55,153 bases of DNA. Origin: DATJFH01 sp035495815 (GTDB lineage Bacteria > Acidobacteriota > Terriglobia > Bryobacterales > Bryobacteraceae). Shown here in pieces: positions 49,138 to 55,153 of the stretch. Numbering within the stretch: position 1 is the first letter of the stretch; the number at the start of each line of letters is the position of its first letter. The stretch covers positions 1 through 55,153 of the forward strand of contig DATJFH010000061.1 of the NCBI GenBank assembly GCA_035495815.1. The letters run 5' to 3'. Under the pieces are notes generated by a model. The model ran no database searches and was not told where the DNA came from. It saw only the letters and a list, made by a program, of their open reading frames with translations. A program made the position numbers and the translations under genes.

Positions 49138-49757
49138 TCGGCGATTTCCTTCTCCGAGATGGCGCCCTCCTTCACCAGCCGCCAGGAGGGCTCGGTGACG
49201 TCCACGGTGGTGGCGCCCTGGCCGGTGCAGAGCCCGCCGTCGAGCACCATGTCGACGCGGCCGTCCATGGTTCCGAAGACATCGATGCCGGAACGGCAGG
49301 TCGGCTGGCCGGAGATGTTGGCGCTGGTGGAGATGAGGGGCTGATTCAACCGGGCGACCAGCGCGTCGGCGACGGCGGAGCGGGACTGCCGGACGGCGAG
49401 CCGGCCGGTATTGCCGGTGACGCGCAGCGGCACCCGGGGGGAGGCGGGCACGATGACGGTGAGCGGTCCCGGCCAGAAGCGGCGGGCGAGCAGGAAGAAG
49501 CGGACCGACAGATCTTTGGCCAGCTCCTCGGCCATCAGCGAATCGCTGATGAGCAGGGGCAGGGAGCGATGCATGTCCCGGCCCTTGGCGACGAACACGC
49601 GGCTGACGGCGCGCAGGTTGAACGGATCGGCCACGAGCGTATAGAGGGCGTCGGTCGGGATGGCGACGACGCGGCCCTTGCGAAGCATGGCGGCGGCCTT
49701 TTCAATGGCGGCGGCATCCGGTTTCTCCGCGTCGATTTCGATGAGATCCGTAGCCAT
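49119..49757 (-). CDS. tsaC: L-threonylcarbamoyladenylate synthase (TsaC/Sua5/YrdC)
   Basis: 212-residue YrdC-domain protein. This enzyme makes threonylcarbamoyl-AMP from threonine, bicarbonate and ATP for the tRNA t6A37 modification. Typical features are VVAIPTDALYTLVADPF, the KGRDMHRSLPLLISD segment (Lys and Arg of the nucleotide site), ARRFWPGPLTVIVPA, TGRLAVRQSRS and ISTSANISGQ. It lacks the C-terminal Sua5 domain, so it is the short TsaC type. It follows the homocysteine methyltransferase/MTHFR gene by 2 bases. Confidence 0.93.
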   Translation of the reverse strand: MATDLIEIDAEKPDAAAIEKAAAMLRKGRVVAIPTDALYTLVADPFNLRAVSRVFVAKGRDMHRSLPLLISDSLMAEELAKDLSVRFFLLARRFWPGPLTVIVPASPRVPLRVTGNTGRLAVRQSRSAVADALVARLNQPLISTSANISGQPTCRSGIDVFGTMDGRVDMVLDGGLCTGQGATTVDVTEPSWRLVKEGAISEKEIAECLEGS

Positions 49758-49759
49758 TT

Positions 49760-51643
49760 TTATCGCGGACCGATCGCTTCGGCCACCTCGATGGCCATCT
49801 GGTAGCGTCCGAAGGGGGCGCTCAACTGGACGCCCTGCACCATGCTCCGCACGCGCAGGGTCATCTCGCGGGCGATGTCGACGCCCTCGGCGCGCGCCTT
49901 GTCGGCGTTGTCCGCTTTTTTCATCCGCTCCATGAAATGATCGGGGACGGGCACGCGCAGCTCGTTGACCATGAACTCGGCGTTGCGGAAGCTGGTGAGC
50001 GGCCAGATCCCGCAGATGACCGGCACGCGGAAGCGCTCGATGCGCTTCAGGAAGCGTTCGAGCAGATCGAGGTCGAACACGGGCTGGGTGACGGCGTACT
50101 CGGCGCCGGCCTGGACCTTGAGCTCGAAGCGGTGGATCTCTTCATCGAGGTTGAGGGCGCCGGGGTTGGCCCCCACTCCGAGCAGGAGCGCGGTTTGGGA
50201 GCCCATGGGATTTCCGCTGATATCGAGCCCGTGATTCAGGTTGTTGACGATGTTGACGAGGCCGATGGCGTCGACATCGAAGACGGCGGTGGCGTTGAGG
50301 TTGGGTCCCATGCGGGGCGGATCGCCGGTGATGCAGATCAGGTTGCGGACGCCGGCGGCGTGACCGCCGAGCAACTCGGACTGGATGCCGAGAATATTGC
50401 GGTCCCGGCAGCAGAAGTGGTTGACGGCTTCGATCCCGGCTTCGCGCTGGATGAGCTGGCAGGTGACCTGGGAGCTCATGCGGGCGCTGGCGCGGGGGCC
50501 GTCGGGGACGTTGATGCAGTCGATGCCGTGAGCCTTGCACAGGGCGGCGCCGGCGATTTCTTTAGAGGCGTCCACGCCGCGGGGCGGCAGGATTTCGACG
50601 AAGGAGACGAATTTGCCGGCGGCCAGCTTGGCGCCGAGTCCGGATTTATCCTGGACGGGAATCTTGGGGAGCTTCTGAGCGGGCTTGACGCCGTGGGCTT
50701 CGTAGACCGGGGTGGAGACGGCGGTGTGGGTCAGTCCGGGCTGCAGGGAGCGCGCTTCGGAGCGGATCAGCTTGATGTGCTCGGGGGTGGTGCCGCAGCA
50801 GCCGCCGATGACTTTGACTCCGGCCCACAGAAAGCGGCGCGCGTACTGGGCCATGTATTCGGGGGAGCAGAGATAGATACTGCGGCCTTCGACGCGCTGG
50901 GGGTGTCCGGCGTTGGGCATGGCGCTCATGGGCTTGGCGGAGTATCGCATCATGCGCTCGATGGTCTCGAGCATGACTTTGGGACCGGCCGAGCAGTTGG
51001 CGCCGATGACGTCGACGGGCCATTCGTCGAGGCGGCGGGTAAAGGTTTCGGTGTCGGCGCCGCCGCGCAGATTGCCGTAGTCGTCGATGGTGACCTGGGC
51101 GACGATGACCATCCCGGGTCCGGCGGCCTGGCGGGCGGCGAACACGGCTTCGCGCAGCTCATCGAGGTTATAGAACGTCTCGAGAACGAGCAGGTCGACG
51201 CCCGCCTCGACCAGATATTCGACCTGCTCCTGAAAGATGGAGCGGGCTTCGGCGAAGGAGGTGGGGCCGAGGGGCTCGATATTGACACCGAGTGGGCCGA
51301 CGGCGCCGGCGACGTAGGCGATATCGCGAGCGGCCTCGCGGGCGAGGCGGACGCCGGCGTGATTGACGGCCCGGATTTTTTCGCCCAGGCCGAAAGCGGC
51401 GAGGCGCATGCGGTTGGCGCCGAAGGTATTGGTCTCGAGGATCTCGGCGCCGGCTTTGACGTAGTCGATATGGATCTGCCGGACCAGATCGGGGGAGGCG
51501 ACGTTCAACTCGTCGTAGCAGCGATTGATGAAGACGCCGCGATCGTAGAGCATGGTACCCATGGCCCCGTCGGCGACCATGACGCGGCGTGTGAGCTGCT
51601 CGCGAAACGCGGCGGCTCTGCTGATGGCGGAAGTCTCAGTCAT
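49760..51643 (-). CDS. Bifunctional homocysteine S-methyltransferase / methylenetetrahydrofolate reductase
   Basis: 627-residue fusion. The N-terminal homocysteine methyltransferase barrel (about 1-310) has VMVADGAMGTML, the first zinc Cys in GANCSAGP and the CC pair in GGCCGTTPEHI. The C-terminal MTHFR barrel (about 340-620) has FVEILPPRGVDASK, LICITGDPP and the AVTQPVFDLDLL strand. Together they can reduce methylene-THF and make methionine; in this fusion family the methyl donor of the first domain may be S-methylmethionine or methyl-THF. All zinc Cys residues are present. The ATG lies 6 bases after the mutM stop. Confidence 0.93.
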   Translation of the reverse strand: MTETSAISRAAAFREQLTRRVMVADGAMGTMLYDRGVFINRCYDELNVASPDLVRQIHIDYVKAGAEILETNTFGANRMRLAAFGLGEKIRAVNHAGVRLAREAARDIAYVAGAVGPLGVNIEPLGPTSFAEARSIFQEQVEYLVEAGVDLLVLETFYNLDELREAVFAARQAAGPGMVIVAQVTIDDYGNLRGGADTETFTRRLDEWPVDVIGANCSAGPKVMLETIERMMRYSAKPMSAMPNAGHPQRVEGRSIYLCSPEYMAQYARRFLWAGVKVIGGCCGTTPEHIKLIRSEARSLQPGLTHTAVSTPVYEAHGVKPAQKLPKIPVQDKSGLGAKLAAGKFVSFVEILPPRGVDASKEIAGAALCKAHGIDCINVPDGPRASARMSSQVTCQLIQREAGIEAVNHFCCRDRNILGIQSELLGGHAAGVRNLICITGDPPRMGPNLNATAVFDVDAIGLVNIVNNLNHGLDISGNPMGSQTALLLGVGANPGALNLDEEIHRFELKVQAGAEYAVTQPVFDLDLLERFLKRIERFRVPVICGIWPLTSFRNAEFMVNELRVPVPDHFMERMKKADNADKARAEGVDIAREMTLRVRSMVQGVQLSAPFGRYQMAIEVAEAIGPR

Positions 51644-51649
51644 GAATCC

Positions 51650-52447
51650 TCAGCGCTGGCACTTCGGGCAATAGTACGTGGAGCGCCCGCCTTGCGGAAT
51701 GCGGCGGATGACGCCGCCGCACCGGCCGCAGAGATCTCCTTCACGGCCGTAGACCGCGGGCATGAACTCCTCGGCTTCCTGGAAGCCTCCGGGCCGTGAA
51801 TAAGCTCTAACTGCTGATTTTACCGCATCGCGGAGAATCCCGACAATGGCGGCATGGAGCGCGGCGAGGCGGGGGCGGCTGACGGATCCGATGGGCTTAC
51901 CCGGATGGATGCCGGCGGTGAACAGGGCTTCGGCGGCATAGATGTTGCCGAGGCCGGCGATGCGGCGCTGGTCCATGAGGTAAAGCTTGGCGGGCCGTCG
52001 GGAAGCGGCGGCGGCGCGGATGAAAGCCTCGGCCGTGAATTCGCGGGAGAGGGGCTCGGGGCCGATACCCTCGATCTCCGGACTGTCGTGGACGGTGAGG
52101 GCTCCGAGCCCGCGCGGATCTTCGAAGAGGAGGCCGCGGCCGTCGGTGAATTCGAACCAGGCGCTGGAGCGGGCGGGGCGGAGGCGGAAATCCGGGATGA
52201 CGTAGAGATTGCCGGTCATGCGGAGGTGGACGCGCATGGCGAGTCCGCCGGAGAGGATGACGAGGATGTTCTTGCCGCGGCGGCCGATGCGCTCGATGGT
52301 CCGGCCGGCGAGGCGGGATTCGACCCGGGCCGGGTCCTGGGGGGAGGTGATGCGCCGGCGCTCGATGTGGGCCGCGGCCAGGGTGGCGCCGGCGGCCTGC
52401 TTGCGCAGCCGGCGGCAGACGGCTTCGACTTCGGGCAGCTCAGGCAT
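51650..52447 (-). CDS. mutM: Formamidopyrimidine-DNA glycosylase
   Basis: 265-residue Fpg/Nei family base-excision repair enzyme removing oxidised purines. The N-terminus is MPELPEVEAV, giving the catalytic Pro after Met removal and Glu2/Glu5. RIGRRGKNILV supplies the conserved Lys, and the helix-two-turn-helix is around QRRIAGLGNIYAAEALF. The C-terminal zinc finger has CGRCGG and YYCPKCQR. The start at 52447 is fixed by the obligatory N-terminal proline; an upstream in-frame ATG at 52510 would block catalysis. It is the first gene of a four-gene operon. Confidence 0.96.
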   Translation of the reverse strand: MPELPEVEAVCRRLRKQAAGATLAAAHIERRRITSPQDPARVESRLAGRTIERIGRRGKNILVILSGGLAMRVHLRMTGNLYVIPDFRLRPARSSAWFEFTDGRGLLFEDPRGLGALTVHDSPEIEGIGPEPLSREFTAEAFIRAAAASRRPAKLYLMDQRRIAGLGNIYAAEALFTAGIHPGKPIGSVSRPRLAALHAAIVGILRDAVKSAVRAYSRPGGFQEAEEFMPAVYGREGDLCGRCGGVIRRIPQGGRSTYYCPKCQR

Positions 52448-52511
52448 CGGCGCCTGCCTCATGGTAACTCCCGCGGAGTGGAACGAACAAAGCCAATCCG
52501 GGCGGGGCAAA

Positions 52512-52561
52512 CGCGACGAATGCGATGAAAGCGATGAATTCCGATGAATGGCGACGATGCA
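52512..52561. repeat. Degenerate GATGAA short tandem repeat
   Basis: Five consecutive 9-10-base variants: GCGACGAAT, GCGATGAAA, GCGATGAAT, TCCGATGAAT and GGCGACGATG. A further AATGTGATGAATTT lies at 52590-52603. The array is too short and degenerate for a confident functional call. Confidence 0.5.
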
Positions 52562-52705
52562 TGGGACGCGATTCTACAGTAGAGGTGTCGAATGTGATGA
52601 ATTTTGTCGGATTGCGGAAGAGCGCGTTCCGGCTTCACCTTACCATGCGGCGGCCGGCCGGGAAGGGGGGCCGGGAGCCTAAGTGTCTGCCAGCAGGGGA
52701 CAAGT

Positions 52706-52732
52706 ATTTTCGTTCCCGGCGGGAATGAAAAT
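52706..52732. repeat. Long near-perfect hairpin downstream of the kinase gene
   Basis: ATTTTCGTTCCCG (52706-52718) pairs with CGGGAATGAAAAT (52720-52732) with a single G-T type mismatch. It may act as a transcription terminator or 3' stabiliser for the minus-strand kinase message, 36 bases after its stop. There is no clear T-run. Confidence 0.5.
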
Positions 52733-52767
52733 TACGGCGGCGGGAGGGGGCGCCTAAATAGCTCACT

Positions 52768-55153
52768 TCACTGCAGCATCGCGTATTCCGCCTTGGCCTG
52801 CCGAAGAACCGGCAGATCCGGATCGGCGTCCTTCCAGAGCTCGAAGAAATCCTGGAACGCCTTCTTCGCCGCGGCGGCGTCATGCGTGACCGAGGCGCTG
52901 CGCGCCAACCCTAGCCGGGACAGCGCATAGAACTGTCCCCAATACGGGTAGCGCCAGGCGCTGGCCCAATTCGCGCCTTTGTGATCCAGAATCTTATGGA
53001 ACTCAGCGGCCGCCTCCTTGCCTTGCTTCAGGCGCAGGTAAGCCAAGCCGCGCAGATAGATCGTCTCCAGATTGGCGCGCTCATAGGGTAGGGCCGAGAT
53101 CAGCAGTTCCACGCCCCTGGCCGGCCGATCGCGATCGAGGGCGATCGCGGCGCGAATCGCGGGTAATTGCACGGCATTCCAAAGCGTCCCGTTGGGAAAG
53201 AGCTTGGAAGAATCCGCGGCGAGTTTTTCCGCCCGCAGCGCGTCGCGGCACAGCGCCAGCGCGAGGGCGGGACGTCCCAGGCGGCGCGCGGAGCGGCAAT
53301 CGCCTGACAGCGCGTCCGCACGCGCATCGGCTTCCTCGAGCTCCGAGGCGGCGTTGCTCAATCCCAGGCGGAGCGCTGCCGCGGCGGCCCGCTGGAACAA
53401 CTTTTGCGATTCCAGACGCCGCCCGTGGACATTGAGGTAGGCGGCTTGCAAGCCCAGGCTGATGTACTCGGAGGGCTTGCCCGCGAACCATCGAATCTCC
53501 TTCGATATGGCTTCCCGGTCTTCCTCGACGTAGGCCATCTGTAGGAAGCGCTGGTGGATCCTCACACCGTCGAGTCCGCCGGCGCGCAGTTTTCCCGCCA
53601 ATTGCCTGGCCTCGGAAAGCCGGTCCAGGCAGATGTAGGCGTCCAACTGACGGCGATACGGAGGTTCGACGCTGGGCGCCAGCAGGGAGGCTTCCAAGCC
53701 CTCTTTCAGCGCGTCTTCATATCGTCCCAAGTCGATGTAGGTGGTGGCCAGCTGGTTGTGGAATCCCCAGAACCGGGGATAGTTGCGGACACCCGATTGG
53801 TAGACGTCAATCGCCTTGTCGGCTTCGCCCAAGACTGTGTGGTAGAACCCAGTGATGTTGGCCCGCTCGTGCTCGGAGACCCTGTCGATCAGACGGAAAG
53901 CCCGGATCGCACATTCGCGCTTGCGCGCCATGTCGCCGGCCTGGTCGAAGGCGACGCCAAGGTAATAGTAAGCCATCGCGAAGTTGGGGTCGATCGCGAT
54001 TGCGCGCTCCCACAAGGGAACCGTGGCTGCAAAACGGCCCTGGCTCATCTCGTCATAAGCCGCCGTATAGGTCTGCAGCGCCTCCAGCGATGAGGTGGTA
54101 GCCTGTTCCAGCGGGCGATTGAGCATCTGAATGGAGTTGCGTGACTCACCGAGCCTTGCCCGCATGGCCGCCGCCGCGGTTCCGACCGCGTTCAGAACGC
54201 GCTCCTTGCCGTCGGCCTGGACCTGTTCCCTGGCGAGCGTGGCGCCGTCCCGGCAAGCGACTGCCTGGAGCGTGACGACATAGCTTGTTCCGAGGCTCGC
54301 GATCGCGCCGCCGATGGTGGCCGCGGCTCCTTCCCGCACGCAGATCTCGCGGGCGACTTCACTGGTGACGCGGGTGTCGGGACGAAGACTCATCAGGCGA
54401 AGAACGCGATGCATCTGCTCGTCATCCATGATCTTGAGAAACGGCGACTGCTCGAGTTGGATCGCGAAGCCCTGCCGCAAGGTACCGTCAAAGATGGGAT
54501 CGCCGGTGCGGTTGACGAAATCGGCGAGGACAAGGATGTCCTTGTCGGTGAGTTTCGGGGCACGATGGGAGTAGAAATAGGCTACTCCGGCAACCAGCGC
54601 CAGCAGAGCGGCGGCGGCGGAAACAAACGTCCGGGGGCCCGGACCAACCACTACCCGCCCGAGTTCCCGCTCCAAATCGACAGCGGATTGCCAGCGGCGT
54701 TCCGGATTCTCTTCCAGACAGCGGGCCAGGATTCTCTCGAGCTGCCGCGACGGGAGGCGCTTCCTCTGGAACGCGATTCGAGCGCCGGTCACCATCTCAT
54801 AGAGAACGCAGCCGAAGGAATAGATGTCCGAGCGGACATCCGCGGGTTTTCCTTCCCTCTGCTCGGGCGCCATATATGCGGGCGTTCCCAGCGCGACGCG
54901 GCTGGTGGTGACGGATTCGTCCCGGCCCGATTTGGCCAAGCCGAAATCCAGAACCTTGATACCGGATCTGGCAATCATGATATTGCCCGGTTTCAGGTCG
55001 CGATGCAGGATACCTTTGCCATGCGCCTCAACAAGCGCAGCTACGATCTGGGAAGCATAAAGGATCGCGGTCTCGAGCGGGACAGGTCCGCTTTTCAGCC
55101 GGGCGGCGATGGTCTCGCCCTCCACCAGCTCCATCACCAGGTAATTGGGCCCG
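52768..55153 (-). CDS. Serine/threonine protein kinase with TPR domain, 5' truncated
   Basis: The frame is open to the window edge, so the N-terminus with the Gly-rich loop and catalytic Lys is missing. About 795 residues are present. The kinase part begins GPNYLVMELVEGETIAARL and has HRDLKPGNIM, DFGLAKSG, APEQREGK and SDIYSFGCVLYEMVTG. A single TM follows (FVSAAAALLALVAGVAYFY), then an extracytoplasmic region beginning LVLADFVNRTGDPIFDGTLR, common in acidobacterial kinases, and at least six TPR-like units to the C-terminus. HRD, DFG and APE motifs are intact, so it is probably active. It is the only kinase of this type in the window and its partners are unknown. Confidence 0.92.
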   Translation of the reverse strand, partial: GPNYLVMELVEGETIAARLKSGPVPLETAILYASQIVAALVEAHGKGILHRDLKPGNIMIARSGIKVLDFGLAKSGRDESVTTSRVALGTPAYMAPEQREGKPADVRSDIYSFGCVLYEMVTGARIAFQRKRLPSRQLERILARCLEENPERRWQSAVDLERELGRVVVGPGPRTFVSAAAALLALVAGVAYFYSHRAPKLTDKDILVLADFVNRTGDPIFDGTLRQGFAIQLEQSPFLKIMDDEQMHRVLRLMSLRPDTRVTSEVAREICVREGAAATIGGAIASLGTSYVVTLQAVACRDGATLAREQVQADGKERVLNAVGTAAAAMRARLGESRNSIQMLNRPLEQATTSSLEALQTYTAAYDEMSQGRFAATVPLWERAIAIDPNFAMAYYYLGVAFDQAGDMARKRECAIRAFRLIDRVSEHERANITGFYHTVLGEADKAIDVYQSGVRNYPRFWGFHNQLATTYIDLGRYEDALKEGLEASLLAPSVEPPYRRQLDAYICLDRLSEARQLAGKLRAGGLDGVRIHQRFLQMAYVEEDREAISKEIRWFAGKPSEYISLGLQAAYLNVHGRRLESQKLFQRAAAAALRLGLSNAASELEEADARADALSGDCRSARRLGRPALALALCRDALRAEKLAADSSKLFPNGTLWNAVQLPAIRAAIALDRDRPARGVELLISALPYERANLETIYLRGLAYLRLKQGKEAAAEFHKILDHKGANWASAWRYPYWGQFYALSRLGLARSASVTHDAAAAKKAFQDFFELWKDADPDLPVLRQAKAEYAMLQ

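Larger units (their letters stand above)
52448..52767. other. 320-base non-coding region between mutM and the kinase gene
   Basis: No gene is supported. The left part (52512-52561) contains degenerate repeats of a GCGATGAAT-type unit. The right part contains a long hairpin (52706-52732). No convincing promoter for mutM is seen. Confidence 0.6.

Overview
This is a GC-rich, densely coding bacterial window with about 48 protein genes and no rRNA, tRNA, CRISPR or transposase that I can see. The gene families point to Acidobacteriota, probably a Solibacter/Bryobacter-type member of Bryobacterales. Indicators are a PSD1/DUF1549/DUF1553 gene followed by DUF1501, an ASPIC/UnbV repeat protein, a TPR-linked serine/threonine kinase, a DUF4159-MoxR-DUF58-BatA operon, and a microcompartment locus with three pentamer genes. 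The assignment is inferred from gene content only.

Layout. 1-2131 (+): the 3' end of a galU-like gene and a GT39-type membrane glycosyltransferase. 2074-15069 (-): one long co-directional block. In transcription order it holds a histidine kinase, a NarL-type regulator, an UnbV-type repeat protein, an S9 peptidase, an SDR protein, a FAH-family hydrolase, a class II aldolase, one BMC hexamer, three BMC pentamers, an aldehyde dehydrogenase, a glutamine-synthetase-like ligase and a Vsr-type endonuclease with a C-terminal extension. 15124-22723 (+): SthA-type flavoprotein, ROK protein, PSD1/DUF1549/DUF1553 protein, DUF1501 protein and an enolase-superfamily enzyme. 22750-27329 (-): a secreted propeller-PHP protein, an alpha/beta hydrolase, a DinB-fold protein and OsmC. 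27424-41815 (+): a small secreted protein, then an eight-gene MoxR operon. 41927-47821: an ECF sigma factor (-), then Gfo/Idh, a secreted hypothetical, MFS, PBP4-type peptidase, FmdB and VOC genes (+). 47825-52447 (-): two small proteins and a housekeeping operon (mutM, homocysteine methyltransferase/MTHFR, tsaC-like, secreted hypothetical). The window ends inside a kinase-TPR gene (-).

How the genes may work together. The aldolase carries a C-terminal amphipathic segment typical of encapsulation peptides and sits directly before the shell genes. A compartment handling an aldehyde from deoxy-sugar phosphate cleavage is therefore the natural reading. The expected CoA-acylating aldehyde dehydrogenase and phosphotransacylase are absent; a hydrolysing aldehyde dehydrogenase abutting a GS-like ligase follows instead. 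The MoxR operon combines an AAA+ chaperone, three VWA proteins, a TPR-gluzincin, a caspase-fold protein without a catalytic Cys and a 1267-residue Gln/Gly-repeat protein, which looks like a cell-envelope maturation machine.

Regulation. Several genes that head a transcription unit have a TANNNT hexamer only 6-12 bases before the start codon and no Shine-Dalgarno sequence, suggesting leaderless or very short-leader mRNAs. The ECF sigma gene has a near-consensus promoter whose spacer holds a perfect 12-bp palindrome. Sampled G/C counts suggest the strand skew changes sign around 43-46 kb.
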